Part shown: piece by piece, positions 18,201-25,985 of the stretch
Layout: every line of letters begins with the position of its first letter
Numbering within the stretch: position 1 is the stretch's first letter
DNA from: Cystobacter ferrugineus
GTDB lineage: Bacteria > Myxococcota > Myxococcia > Myxococcales > Myxococcaceae
DNA: 64,000 nucleotides
Reading direction: 5' to 3'
Assembly: GCF_001887355.1 (NCBI RefSeq)
Contig: NZ_MPIN01000003.1
Location: forward strand, 298,615-362,614
Position numbers and translations under genes: made by a program
Notes under the pieces: generated by a model
The model's database searches: none
Told to the model about the DNA's origin: nothing
What the model saw: the letters and a program-made list of their open reading frames with translations, nothing else

Positions 18201-18461
18201 GATCTGCCCGACCTTCTCCTCGAGCGACATGCTGGAGAGCAGGGTCTCGATCCGCTTCTCGAGCTCGGCCTCCTTGGGGATCGCGCTCTGGATGGCCGGC
18301 CAGTCATCGGGGATACCGGCGTCGGTGCCCGCGTCGGTGGGAGGGGGGTTGGTCCCCGCGTCGCCGGGCCCCGGAGTGGGATCGGGGTTACAGGCCGCGA
18401 ACGTCAATAGCAGCAGGGCGGCGAGAGAAATACTCTTCTGCCGCGAGAACAACCGTTGCAT
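15210..18461 (-). CDS. Glycoside hydrolase family 3 lipoprotein, ExoP-like exo-beta-glucanase
   Basis: 1083 residues. The start at 18461 has GGAG upstream and opens a lipoprotein signal (LLLLTFAAC, Cys24), followed by a Pro/Asp/Gly linker. The GH3 barrel shows WGVDAVHGHNNV, the substrate pair Lys260-His261 in SVKHFLGDG, and the nucleophile Asp348 in GVVVSDWNGIG. The alpha/beta sandwich domain has LVLLKNNGGLLPL and an AYGYGLTY C-terminal loop. After about residue 715 come two beta-sandwich modules, the first resembling the ExoP galactose-binding-like domain, the second ending in FQVRNVRI. Length and order match cellodextrin-degrading exo-1,4-beta-glucosidases of the ExoP/CdxA type. It would release glucose from oligomers produced by the nearby GH5 enzyme. 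Confidence 0.93.
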   Translation of the reverse strand: MQRLFSRQKSISLAALLLLTFAACNPDPTPGPGDAGTNPPPTDAGTDAGIPDDWPAIQSAIPKEAELEKRIETLLSSMSLEEKVGQITQVEISNVTPDEVKQYHLGSVLNGGGAWPNGKKGSTVEEWNALADQLWAASMDKMANPHQIPIIWGVDAVHGHNNVKGATLFPHNIGLGAANDPELMKRIGEVTAREVAQTGLDWAFGPTVAVVRDDRWGRTYEGYSEDPAIVEAFAGKIVEGLQGQLGKDAKANEKVLASVKHFLGDGATNEGKDQGVTRLTEKELRDIHGRGYFTALAAGAQTVMASFNSWQDAAQAETAKAYKMHGNKYLLTDVLKTKMGFDGVVVSDWNGIGQINRTNSDSPRDCTNGDCPQAINAGIDMVMVPYRTDWKPFITNTIASVKNGEIPQARLDDAVRRILRVKLRLGLFEKPKPSERNASHEIGTAENRAVAREAVRKSLVLLKNNGGLLPLERSAKVLVAGKSANNLSNQSGGWSLTWQGTDNTNADFGGGSTLWQAIEKIAPNAKLDTSADGAQADASYDVAVVVIGETPYAEGQGDIGKTKTLELARLRPEDYTLLQSLKAKGVKKIVTVLFSGRPLYTNKELNVSDAFVAAWLPGTEGEGLTDVLFREDDGSIDHDFQGKLSFSWPKAPCQVSLNKGDANYDPLFAYGYGLTYAQGQELGAFEETTQTNGCGVEPGDGSTTNLPLALFERGNQENWVMRIGAPSNWGGIDVQQNTSNTTSLAPNELSVTPVDDKDGLQWAAVNVKFSGTGQVYMQNKNGNAGLNLQPYLNSKGSLVFAVKVNTAPSAQVNLSMHCIHPCLGEIQITEALKGLAGNGWSELAVPLQCFADTGLDFTNVNSPFLLYTSDTLDVTLASIRWEPNRTGNVSCTGTPPVAPISITEDKDAYVDGVSDTALFATPNGWTSGGTSGTVTVNPALDIGGGEMVIDVVMTNLKEGGRNGGIAFGVKEPNLLDVSAIAGTGGVEFEVRVLDYGLTTQDFWVKNVCNRKPDSCATGDLKTLMGHPEVGTWKTVKMPFSDASYPATWDQTKVSSVFEMLPAWGDQGGTIHFQVRNVRIRKQL

Positions 18462-18776
18462 GTCCAGCTCCAGTGTGTCGGGGGCGCGCGGATTCCGCGG
18501 GTGCGAGGGAATGGAAGCTTCCTGCCAGCCGAGGCGCCAACGCGGGGGGCAAACGTAGAAGTAAAAAAAATCCCACGCAAGGATGGCGCAGGGAGTCAAA
18601 ACCCCGCCCGCCGCGCCCCCCGTATGCTTGGGGTTTCTCTCCCTGTCTGGCGACCATGAACTGCCCGTGCGTAGCCCATCTCTCCGCGCACTCCGCCCGC
18701 CCCCCCCGGACGTCGGTGCTGAGCAGAGTCTCGTCCGCCCGGAACAGGAGCCGACGAGACTCGCGGACCGCGTGTG
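18462..18776. other. Intergenic stretch upstream of GH3
   Basis: No gene is supported. It holds the GH3 leader, an A8 run near 18563-18571 in otherwise GC-rich DNA that may belong to the GH3 promoter, and the hairpin at 18726-18762 that follows the next minus-strand gene. Confidence 0.4.
18726..18762 (-). terminator. Stem-loop downstream of the repeat protein
   Basis: Perfect 10-bp arms GAGTCTCGTC (18726-18735) and GACGAGACTC (18753-18762) flank a 17-base loop. It lies 15 bases past the stop of the minus-strand gene ending at 18777. No T run is present. Confidence 0.5.
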
Positions 18777-20843
18777 CTACCCGTTGGGCACGCGCTGGAT
18801 GGAGCCGTTGGGCACGAGCTTCACCTGCGCCGGGTCGTAGCCCGTGGCCGGGTACTTGTGCTGGCCCAGCACCTGGTAGACCTGGGTGCCGGTGCGCTCG
18901 CGCAGCAGCGTGCCATCGGCGGGCAGGTCGTCACGCACCTGCGGGACATCCTGGTAGTTCGTATCGCCCACCAGGAGCGTCGAGAGCGAGCCATCCGGGA
19001 TGAGGAGGACGGGCCGCGGGTCGGGCCAGAGGTTGAACTCGGTCATGTCGGGAAAGACGAAGTTGCCGCCGCCCTGGTACACGAGGATTCCGGTGTTGTT
19101 CACCTCGCGCACCAGCGTCCCGTCGCGCGGCCGAGTGTCCTCGCGCAGCTTGTATTGCTGGCTGCCGTCACTGGCATCCACGAGCATGGCCGACAGGGAG
19201 CCGAACGGGATGGCCTTGACGCTCGTCACGCCCGTGGCCTGGCCATAGGCGGCCCAGGAGGAGGGATTGGGCGCCCAGAAGCGGCCACCGCCCTGGTACA
19301 CCCAGATGCCTTCCTTGCCCACCTCGTTCACCGCCGTGCCGTCCCGCGGCGACAGGTCGTCGCGCGCCTGGACCTGATCCACACCGTTGACGTCCACGAT
19401 GACGTTCGACAGCGAGCCCGCGGGGAGGGTTCGGACGTCCGTCATGCCCGTGGCCTGGCCGTAGGCGGACCAGGAGGCGGGATCAGGCACCCAGAAGCGG
19501 CCACCGCCCTGGTACACCCAGAGCGCGTTCTTGCCCAGCTCGTTCACGGCCGTGCCCACCGTTGGCGCCGGAGTCGACTTGGGCATGTAGGCGCGCGGCA
19601 GACGCATGACATTGGCGTCGGACTTGCCCACCGCGTTCAGGTAGTCATCCCACGAGGTGGGATCGGGCGCCCAGAACAGTCCTCCGCCAACGGCGACGTA
19701 GCGCGCGTCACTGCCGCCAAAGCGCACCAGGGTGCCGTCCCGCAGGCGCCAGTTGGCCGCGAACGCATGGAACCCCTCGTTGTCCACCTGCACCTTGGAC
19801 AGGTCGTAACCGAGAGACTGCGCCTCGGCGTCATTGGCGAAGAGGAAGGGCGCGCCTCCGGCGATGACATAGAGCCGTCCGTCCGTACGGCGCAGGAGCG
19901 TGCCGTCACAGGGCCCCACGCTGGTCCGGTCGGCATTGGGCAGGAAGCACCGCGTCTTCGGAGAGCCGCGCAGCGTCGTCTCCTTACCATCCGACGACTT
20001 CGCGTACATGCGGAAGGAGCGCGTCACGCCATCCGCGATGGGAGAGTCCACGGGTACCTGATAGTCATCCGAGATGTCGTAGGCGTGGTTGCCTTGGATG
20101 CCGAGGCGGGCGTTCAAGCTCGGACGCGCGTGCGAGAAAGAAACATAAGCCTCGCTCGCACCATTGGCGTAGGGCGGGTTCCAGACGATTCGTCCCTCGA
20201 CCGTGCGGCTCTCATTGTTCGGATCATAGGCATAGGACTGGACCTGTCCCGTCAGGCGCATGATCTCGAACTCACCCACGGGCTGGGTGGGCGGAGGAGG
20301 CGGCGGCGGAGTGGCGGGGACTTCCCACTTGATGCCGACGTCCAGTTTCAACTCATAATTGGACTGGACACCCGAGTACCTCAACAACGCGAACCACTCG
20401 CCTTCCGTGACGAGCTGTCCATTCCAGAGCGTATTCGGCAACTGGTAGGTAGGATAGAAATAACCACTCCCACTGCTGCTGGGCTTGACGATGAGGTCCG
20501 ACCACCCGCCGTGAGTCAGTTCGATGTTCGTGATGATCACGCCCGAATTCGAGACGGGGATCACGTAGACACCGCGAACGAGGGCGCCGGCCGGGGGCGG
20601 ATCATCCACCGAGTGTTGATTTCCCGAGGCGGCCCACTTGTAGTGAAGGATCGTGGTGCCCGTCGTTGAAGTCAGACAGGAAGTGCAGGGATTGACGGGG
20701 ACCTGAATTCCGAGGGTGGGCATTTCCTGCGCGCGCACCGAGGCGGGAAGAACAGCCATCAGTACCGCGACCATCAAGCCCGCGAGCCACGAAACCGGGC
20801 TCCATCGGGTATTCAATCCATTTCCAAAGGTACTGCCCATCAT
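18777..20843 (-). CDS. Exported protein with tandem 65-70-residue repeats
   Basis: 688 residues of no recognised family. A signal peptide ends near residue 39 (ASVRAQ). Residues 40-175 look like a secreted beta domain with a CTSC motif, followed by a Pro-rich linker (PATPPPPPPPTQP). From about residue 315 to the end the protein is built from at least five units of the form DGTxVxExG, VYQGGGRFWxPDP, SWxAYGQATG, and GSLSxxxVD, each about 65-70 residues. The last unit is divergent. The pattern recalls propeller or lectin-like repeats that display Trp/Tyr-rich faces. It is probably secreted or surface-bound. Two of the units are close to identical in DNA (around 19240-19340 and 19460-19530), pointing to recent duplication. 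Confidence 0.8.
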   Translation of the reverse strand: MMGSTFGNGLNTRWSPVSWLAGLMVAVLMAVLPASVRAQEMPTLGIQVPVNPCTSCLTSTTGTTILHYKWAASGNQHSVDDPPPAGALVRGVYVIPVSNSGVIITNIELTHGGWSDLIVKPSSSGSGYFYPTYQLPNTLWNGQLVTEGEWFALLRYSGVQSNYELKLDVGIKWEVPATPPPPPPPTQPVGEFEIMRLTGQVQSYAYDPNNESRTVEGRIVWNPPYANGASEAYVSFSHARPSLNARLGIQGNHAYDISDDYQVPVDSPIADGVTRSFRMYAKSSDGKETTLRGSPKTRCFLPNADRTSVGPCDGTLLRRTDGRLYVIAGGAPFLFANDAEAQSLGYDLSKVQVDNEGFHAFAANWRLRDGTLVRFGGSDARYVAVGGGLFWAPDPTSWDDYLNAVGKSDANVMRLPRAYMPKSTPAPTVGTAVNELGKNALWVYQGGGRFWVPDPASWSAYGQATGMTDVRTLPAGSLSNVIVDVNGVDQVQARDDLSPRDGTAVNEVGKEGIWVYQGGGRFWAPNPSSWAAYGQATGVTSVKAIPFGSLSAMLVDASDGSQQYKLREDTRPRDGTLVREVNNTGILVYQGGGNFVFPDMTEFNLWPDPRPVLLIPDGSLSTLLVGDTNYQDVPQVRDDLPADGTLLRERTGTQVYQVLGQHKYPATGYDPAQVKLVPNGSIQRVPNG

Positions 20844-21223
20844 AAGCGCTTCACACCGCAGTTGTGAACGGCTTCACCCCCCCACGAGCGCGAGCACCCA
20901 GTCGATGCGGTGCAACTGGTACAGGCCGATGCGCTCCAGCTTCAACCGGCGCAGCGACAGCTCCAGCTCCTGGCGCAGGTACTTCGGCGCGCCCACCGGG
21001 TGCCACTCATGGGGCCCCGTGCGCACCAGGCCCGCCTTGGTCGCCACCACCACGCCCTTGGCGTACGGGTGCAGGGCCGTAGCCCAGACGATGGATGGGC
21101 AGGTCGCCGCCCGGCTTGAAGATGCCACTCTTCTCCACGGGACACCCGGTAGCGTCCAGCCAGGGTGTAAGCATGAGTCGCATGCGAGTGGCCCGGATCA
21201 CGGTTTCGCGCTAGTCGGAAGCC
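20844..21223. other. Stretch holding an aldo/keto reductase relic
   Basis: Between the divergent repeat-protein and TIMP-like genes. Apart from the pseudogene at 20875-21165 it holds only leader sequence. Confidence 0.5.
20875..21165 (-). pseudogene. Aldo/keto reductase remnant, internally deleted
   Basis: Two frames on the minus strand give recognisable pieces. Around 21150-21100 the N-terminal beta-strand reads [16 protein letters not shown]. From about 21085 down to 20890 another frame reads [19 protein letters not shown], then [17 protein letters not shown] and GLYQLHRID, the central barrel of bacterial aldo/keto reductases. The roughly 50 residues that normally join these pieces, including the catalytic Asp and Tyr, are gone, as is everything after the HRID strand. 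The gene is dead. Confidence 0.75.
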
Positions 21224-22201
21224 ATGAGAACGAAACTGGCCGTCATGGCACTCGGTGTTCTGTTCGGACTGTGGCCCCAGGTGTCACAGGCCTGCCGTTG
21301 CTTGACTCAACCCAACGACACGAACCTCGCCCAGGCACTCCGGACCGCCCGCGAGGCGGCGAGCCACATCTACTTCGCCCGTGTCCAGGCCGCCGATGGG
21401 CTGCGCAGTGGCAACGCGACCGTGGAGGTGCTCGAGGTGCTCAAGGGCGAGCTCGCGGTGGGCACCCGGCTCCGGCTTCCGTCCGGCGGTGGGGGCAGCT
21501 GCGCCTATCCCTTCAAAAAGGGAAACGACTACCTGGTGTACGCCCACGGCGGTCCCACGGCCGTGAGAATGTGCACACGAACCCGGCCGATCCTGGCGGA
21601 CGACGTGGAGCTGCAATGGCTTCGCACGGGGAAACTTCCGGCCACGCCCTCGGCCTTGCGGCGTGAGGTCGTGACCTGCAAACCCTGCGATCTGAATGCC
21701 GTCGCACGTGCTCCTGCCCTGTTCCAGAATGACGCGCGCCAGGCCCACGCGGCTCGGCGCGCCTTCTGGACCCAGGGCCTGGGCAGCGAGAACGGCCGCG
21801 CCGTCGCGGTGGGGCAGAGCAAGGACCTTCGAGCGTTCGAGCTCGTCCAGACGCCGCATGAGGCCACGGACGAGAAGTGTCGCCAGCGGATCGTGCGCCG
21901 GTGGTGTGAGCGGCTGGCGCCGCTGAGCAGCAAGGCGCAGTTTCCGTTCCGGTGCATCAATCCGGGCCCCGAAGAGCAAGTGTGTGACGAGAACAAAGAT
22001 CGTGTCTCGAAGTGGATGCCCCTCGAGAGCATGACGACCGCCACCTGCACCTGGGACGATCCCAACGCTCCGAGCTGCAAGCTCTCCAAGAAGGTCCAGC
22101 CGCGACCCGGTCCCCACAAGGCGTCCGCTCCCCTGCTCCGCTGTAGCCTCCCACGCGAGGACACGGGGTGGCACCACTGCCAGGTGATCACGGGCGAATG
22201 A
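21224..22201 (+). CDS. Secreted protein with TIMP/NTR-like N-terminal domain
   Basis: 325 residues. The signal peptide ends SQA, so the mature protein would begin Cys24-Arg-Cys26. A mature N-terminus of the form CxC followed by a beta-barrel with VLEVLKGELAVGTRLRL and CAYPFKKGNDYLVYAHG is the netrin-like (NTR/TIMP) fold, in which the first Cys can chelate the metal of a metalloprotease. The C-terminal half (about residues 165-325) is Cys-rich (CEKCRQR-like, CINPG, CKLSKK, CSLPRED) and unrecognised. I infer a possible protease-inhibitor or binding role; function is not shown. It is convergent with the sigma-factor gene. Confidence 0.75.
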   Translation: MRTKLAVMALGVLFGLWPQVSQACRCLTQPNDTNLAQALRTAREAASHIYFARVQAADGLRSGNATVEVLEVLKGELAVGTRLRLPSGGGGSCAYPFKKGNDYLVYAHGGPTAVRMCTRTRPILADDVELQWLRTGKLPATPSALRREVVTCKPCDLNAVARAPALFQNDARQAHAARRAFWTQGLGSENGRAVAVGQSKDLRAFELVQTPHEATDEKCRQRIVRRWCERLAPLSSKAQFPFRCINPGPEEQVCDENKDRVSKWMPLESMTTATCTWDDPNAPSCKLSKKVQPRPGPHKASAPLLRCSLPREDTGWHHCQVITGE

Positions 22202-22212
22202 GTGGAACGCCG

Positions 22213-22746
22213 TCAGGACATCACGCAGCGCTGCAACTCCGCCTTCGCCCGGTGCAACAGCACCGCCACGTGACCCGGCGTGAGGGAGAGCTCGCGCGCC
22301 ACCTCCGCGCCGTTGACCTCCTCCAGCATGCGCATCGTGACCACCTGACGCTGCACCTGGTTGAGCTTGTTCACGCAGCCCCGAAGCTTCACGTGGTCCT
22401 CGGCGAGCACGAGCAACTCGTCCACCGAGGGCTGCGGCACGGCGAGTTCCCGCGCCGTGTCCACGTCTTCGTGGGGCATCGCGCGGTGGTGGCGCCGGCG
22501 CATGTTGCGCGCCGCGTTGCGCACCAACACCGAAAGCAGTGCCCGCGTATCCTCGCGCTCGTCCGACAAGGAGCGTGCGTGGGGCAGCAGGAGGTAGGTG
22601 TGGAAGGCCTCCTGGATGGCGTCGAGCGCATCCTCGGCGGACAACCCCTCGTGGCGAGCGATGCGCGACAAGGCGTGTACCTGCGTCTGCGCGAGCTCGG
22701 ACACCCAACCGAGGAAGGGAAGGACTTCTGCGGGAGGCTTGCTCAT
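22213..22746 (-). CDS. ECF-type RNA polymerase sigma factor
   Basis: 177 residues. Region 2 is at about residues 25-100 (DALDAIQEAFHTYLL, then ALLSVLVRNAARNMRRRHHR) and region 4 at 120-175 (LNQVQRQVVTMRMLEEVNGA, then VARELSLTPGHVAVLLHRAK). The ATG at 22746 begins MSKPPAEV; the longer frame has no family similarity. The region-2 helix is less conserved than in typical RpoE. No anti-sigma factor adjoins it: the next minus-strand gene upstream is the DUF417 membrane protein, about 95 bp away. The target promoters are unknown. Confidence 0.85.
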   Translation of the reverse strand: MSKPPAEVLPFLGWVSELAQTQVHALSRIARHEGLSAEDALDAIQEAFHTYLLLPHARSLSDEREDTRALLSVLVRNAARNMRRRHHRAMPHEDVDTARELAVPQPSVDELLVLAEDHVKLRGCVNKLNQVQRQVVTMRMLEEVNGAEVARELSLTPGHVAVLLHRAKAELQRCVMS

Positions 22747-22840
22747 GGAATCTCGTCGGTGGGGCAGCGGGTGATTGGTGGAAGGGATGCACGAGCCCAC
22801 GACGCGTTGCACGCGAGGCCCGGCGATCCTTGAGCGGGTG

Positions 22841-23431
22841 TCAGCCGGGGCGGATGGGCGGGGCGCGCTGGGCAAGCGCGACGCGCGCGGAGTCCGTCAT
22901 GGTGACGAGCGCCGCCCCCAGCATGATGGCATCCTTGATGACGAGGCGGCCACGCGCGCTCAGGTAGGGGAAACCGAACTGCGCGTCACCGAGGTTCGGC
23001 ACCCACGTCTCGGGCGTCGTCACCAGGAAGGACAGGGTGGTGAGTGACATCCCCGCGACGAGCAGGCTGCCGATGAAGCCCAGCTCGGGCTTCCACGCAT
23101 GGGCCGCCACCAGGAGCCCGAGCAGGACGATGACCGAGCCGAGCCCCCACGCGAAGCGGTAGGTGCCGTTCGCCTCGTGCCAGCGCCGGTTGGCCTCCAC
23201 CCGCTCTCCTTCCTTGTTCATGTGGGCGCGGTACTCGGACGGCGGAGCGCTATAGAAGAAGCTCATCACCGGACTGTTGGCGACGAAGGGCACGATGCCG
23301 TCCGCCTCGTAGGGGAAGGCCTTCAGGCCTCCAATCCACAGCAGGACCGTCACCAGGCCCAGCCGCGACATCGTCATTCCGAACCGCTCGGCCCCAGCGG
23401 CCACCGTCAACACCCGCTCGAATGCTCGCAT
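22841..23431 (-). CDS. DUF417 (YkgB-like) membrane protein
   Basis: 196 residues with AGGAG upstream of the ATG at 23431. Four membrane helices are visible: LGLVTVLLWIGGLKAF, FAWGLGSVIVLLGLLVAAHA, LGFIGSLLVAGMSLTTLSFL and a C-terminal one around LVIKDAIMLGAALVTM. The motifs WIGGLKAFPYEADGIVPFVA and NSPVMSFFY, and the LSARGRLVIKD segment, are typical of DUF417. The family is linked to chlorine or other oxidative stress resistance in enterobacteria (RclC); here the link is only by family. It may be cotranscribed with the sigma factor. Confidence 0.88.
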   Translation of the reverse strand: MRAFERVLTVAAGAERFGMTMSRLGLVTVLLWIGGLKAFPYEADGIVPFVANSPVMSFFYSAPPSEYRAHMNKEGERVEANRRWHEANGTYRFAWGLGSVIVLLGLLVAAHAWKPELGFIGSLLVAGMSLTTLSFLVTTPETWVPNLGDAQFGFPYLSARGRLVIKDAIMLGAALVTMTDSARVALAQRAPPIRPG

Positions 23432-23735
23432 CCCGTGCACTCCTCTTTTTCGTCCGCGGGCGGGCACGGAGGTGCCATCGCGTGCGGAAGTGACGGGATA
23501 GGTCGCGACCGTGGAGGGAATTACACGGCCGGATTCGCGCGAGGAGCGCCGCGCTGGCGTCCGTGATGTCCGTGCACCTCGACACCTTCCATTCCAGATG
23601 AGACGGGACCGTCCCGGACTCCACCGGGAGCGTCCCGCCGAGACGAGGTGGCCGCTTCCTCGGAAACATGCTTGCACTTCGACCGTGACCGGCTTATCCG
23701 GCGGCGACAAACCAGGCGAAACCGAGGAAAACGAG
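23432..23735. other. Divergent regulatory stretch with operator-like repeats
   Basis: No gene is supported between the DUF417 and methyltransferase starts. The stretch contains two copies of a palindrome, listed at 23604-23637. Confidence 0.5.
23604..23637. promoter_or_regulatory. Tandem palindromic operator candidate
   Basis: CGGGA-CCG-TCCCG (23604-23616) and CGGGA-GCG-TCCCG (23625-23637) are the same 13-base palindrome except for one central base. They are 21 bp apart centre to centre, two turns of the helix, so a dimeric regulator could bind both on one face. They lie about 100-130 bp before the methyltransferase start. Confidence 0.45.
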
Positions 23736-24614
23736 ATGAGCCTCCGCGATTACGACAACATCAGCCCCACGGCCAAGCTGGTCGCCGAGATGCGGCGCCA
23801 TTCCGACATTCCCTTCGCCGAGGAAATCGCCACGCGCATGGGTTCCGCGGAACTGGTGCGGGAGATGCTGGACGGAGACGCCCCCGCTCCCGAGCTGCTG
23901 AGCTGGATGGCCCCGACGATCGAAGCCCGTTACAAGAGCCTGGAGACGGCCCTCGAGGCGTCTGGCGTCAAGCAGGTCGTGGAGCTGGGAAGCGGCTTCG
24001 CGTTCCGTGGCGACGCCATGAACCGCACCACGCCCCTGCGCTATATCGAAACAGACCTCCCCGAGATGCACGACACCCGGCTGCGCCTGCGCAACGAGTT
24101 GCGGCGGGACGGGGTGCTCCCAGTCCAGGAGCACGTGATCTTCGCGCCCTTGAACGCGGTGGCGCCCGGCGACGGCGCCGTCCTGGAGCAGAACCTCGTC
24201 CCGGGCGAACCGGTGGCCGTGATTCACGAAGGGCTGTTGCAATACTTCACCCGGGACGAGAAGCGGGCGGTGGCCCTGCTGATCGCCGGGCTCCTGAAGC
24301 GCCACGGCGGAGTCTGGCTGACCCCGGACTTCGAGCTGAGCGACGACGGCTCACGAAAGCGCTGGACCCATCCCCACTTCGCACGAATCTTCTCGTTGAT
24401 CGCGGGCTCCACCCAACGCGACCTGCGCGATGCTGCTTTCACCAGCGTGGACGAGGTGAAGGACTTTTTCTCGAAGCTGGGCTTCCGCGTCACGCCCCGT
24501 GCGCAGATCGACGGCACCTTCGCACTCTCCTCCGCGGAGCGCGTGGGCACGACCCCGGAGCAACTCGATCTCCTGCGCCGGAGCCGCATCCTCTGGGAGC
24601 TGCGTCTGGACTGA
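23736..24614 (+). CDS. SAM-dependent methyltransferase, LCM-like
   Basis: 292 residues with GAGG upstream of the ATG. The SAM motif QVVELGSGFAFRGDAMN, the YIETDLPEMHDTRLRLRNEL segment and VAVIHEGLLQYFTRDEK align with the leucine carboxyl methyltransferase fold (PF04072), though the usual GCGLD is replaced by GSGFA, so it is divergent from the gene at 6418. The C-terminal half has the FTSVDEVKDFFSKLGFRV helix-strand typical of the family. It is convergent with the terpene-cluster glycosyltransferase, 11 bp apart, and could modify the same product, but that is only proximity. Confidence 0.85.
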   Translation: MSLRDYDNISPTAKLVAEMRRHSDIPFAEEIATRMGSAELVREMLDGDAPAPELLSWMAPTIEARYKSLETALEASGVKQVVELGSGFAFRGDAMNRTTPLRYIETDLPEMHDTRLRLRNELRRDGVLPVQEHVIFAPLNAVAPGDGAVLEQNLVPGEPVAVIHEGLLQYFTRDEKRAVALLIAGLLKRHGGVWLTPDFELSDDGSRKRWTHPHFARIFSLIAGSTQRDLRDAAFTSVDEVKDFFSKLGFRVTPRAQIDGTFALSSAERVGTTPEQLDLLRRSRILWELRLD

Positions 24615-24625
24615 CGCCAGGCACC

Positions 24626-25924
24626 TCAAGAAAGCAGAGGGGCGCCCGGCAGGCGCTCCTCGATGATGCGGACCGCCGTGGCGGTGCCATCTTCCCGCCG
24701 CATCTGCTCTCCCAGCCTGTTCGCTCGGGCGCGCACCGCGCCGTCCTGGATGTGGCGCAGCGCCTGGGTGAGCCGCGCCGCGGTGAGCTGCTTGAACGGC
24801 ATGCTGTAGCCCACACCAAGCGCCGTCACCCGGTTTCCCCAGAAGGGCTGATCATTGCAGATCGAGCAGATGACCGTCGGCAGCCCGGCACGCAGCGTGG
24901 CCGCGGTGGTGCCCGCGCCGCCGTGGTGGACGGTCGCGCTGCAGCGCGCGAACAACCAATCGTGATCCACGGAGCGCGTGATGAAGATGCTCTCGGGCAC
25001 CCGGAGCGCCGCGATCTCCTCCGCGCTCCAGCTCGCTCCGATGGCGAAGCGGACTCCCAGCGTGTTCGCGACCTCGATCGCCAGACGCAACATCCCGGCC
25101 TTGTCCATCAAGGGCAGCCGCCAGTAACCCAGGTAGATGGGCGGTGGCCCCTCGTCCAGCCAGCGGATGAGCTCCGGCGACGGAACGCCGCCCGCGTTGA
25201 CGCCAACGTCCGCGGGCATCGTCCAGGGGCCGGTGATGACATTCGCGGCGCTCCAATCGGACGGACGCGGGACGAGATGACTGCTGTAACAATGCAGGAT
25301 CGGCGCTCCGGTGCGCCACAGCTTCTCCCGCATCGAGATGGCCGTTGGCGGCAGTCCGAGCTCCGCGCGCCAGGCGTTGATGAGGCGCTTCTGCCCCTGC
25401 CAGTAGAACGTCTCGAGCAGGGAGTGCGTGAGCCGATTCATCGCGCGCAGCGGCAGCTTGTGCGCGGAGAGGAACGGGCTGGGGAACTCCGACGTCGGCA
25501 GCATCGGCATGGTGTACCCGGGGATGAAGGGCACCTGGAGCTTCTCCGCGATGCAGGCGGCGCTGTCCTCGATCACCAGGTTCGCGACGATGGCGTCGGC
25601 CCCCTCGCAAGCGGCCAGGAGCTCGCGGTGCATTCGAGGCTTGAGCCGGCTATCGATCCCCACCCCTTCCCCGGCCAGCATCCGCATGAATCTGGCCGTG
25701 TTGTCGGAGCCGGCCATCCACCGGATGCCCTCCTCCGACTGGAACCATTCCTCGTAATCCGCCGAGACGGGAACATGCCGGACACCGCTGTGCGCGACCA
25801 TGTCGGCGAAGCCTCGGGACGTGGCGACACGGACCTCGTGACCGCGGCGCTGCAAGGCGATCGCCAGCGCGATGAAGGGCTGCACGTCCCCACGAGTCCC
25901 CAGGACCAACACGGTGATCTTCAT
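24626..25924 (-). CDS. GT1-family glycosyltransferase (sterol/macrolide type), last gene of terpene cluster
   Basis: 432 residues with AAAGGA upstream. The GT-B fold is clear: the N-terminal ITVLVLGTRGDVQPFIALA loop is that of UGT80-like sterol glucosyltransferases and antibiotic glycosyltransferases. The donor-binding segment is SATVHHGGAGTTAATLRAGL followed by PTVICSICNDQPFWGNRV. The IYLGYWRLPLMD strand replaces the usual GS motif. No signal peptide. It lies 61 bp after the terpene cyclase on the same strand, so it probably glycosylates a hydroxylated terpene made by the two genes upstream; a nucleotide-sugar specificity cannot be read. Confidence 0.9.
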   Translation of the reverse strand: MKITVLVLGTRGDVQPFIALAIALQRRGHEVRVATSRGFADMVAHSGVRHVPVSADYEEWFQSEEGIRWMAGSDNTARFMRMLAGEGVGIDSRLKPRMHRELLAACEGADAIVANLVIEDSAACIAEKLQVPFIPGYTMPMLPTSEFPSPFLSAHKLPLRAMNRLTHSLLETFYWQGQKRLINAWRAELGLPPTAISMREKLWRTGAPILHCYSSHLVPRPSDWSAANVITGPWTMPADVGVNAGGVPSPELIRWLDEGPPPIYLGYWRLPLMDKAGMLRLAIEVANTLGVRFAIGASWSAEEIAALRVPESIFITRSVDHDWLFARCSATVHHGGAGTTAATLRAGLPTVICSICNDQPFWGNRVTALGVGYSMPFKQLTAARLTQALRHIQDGAVRARANRLGEQMRREDGTATAVRIIEERLPGAPLLS

Positions 25925-25985
25925 CGCTCGTTCCTTTCAGCGTCCGCGCAGCGCGAGGGCGGCGCTCGCGCTGCCCGTCAGGGGC

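Noticed and set aside
15249-18410. Plus-strand ORF of 1053 codons opposite the GH3 gene
   Set aside because: It is a mirror of the GH3 coding frame produced by high third-position GC. Its translation is Val/Leu/Arg/Gly-rich without any domain, while the minus strand holds a complete GH3 enzyme.
23604-23637. Reading the two palindromes as a rho-independent terminator
   Set aside because: They lie upstream of two divergent starts, not after a stop, and no T tract follows. An operator is the simpler reading.
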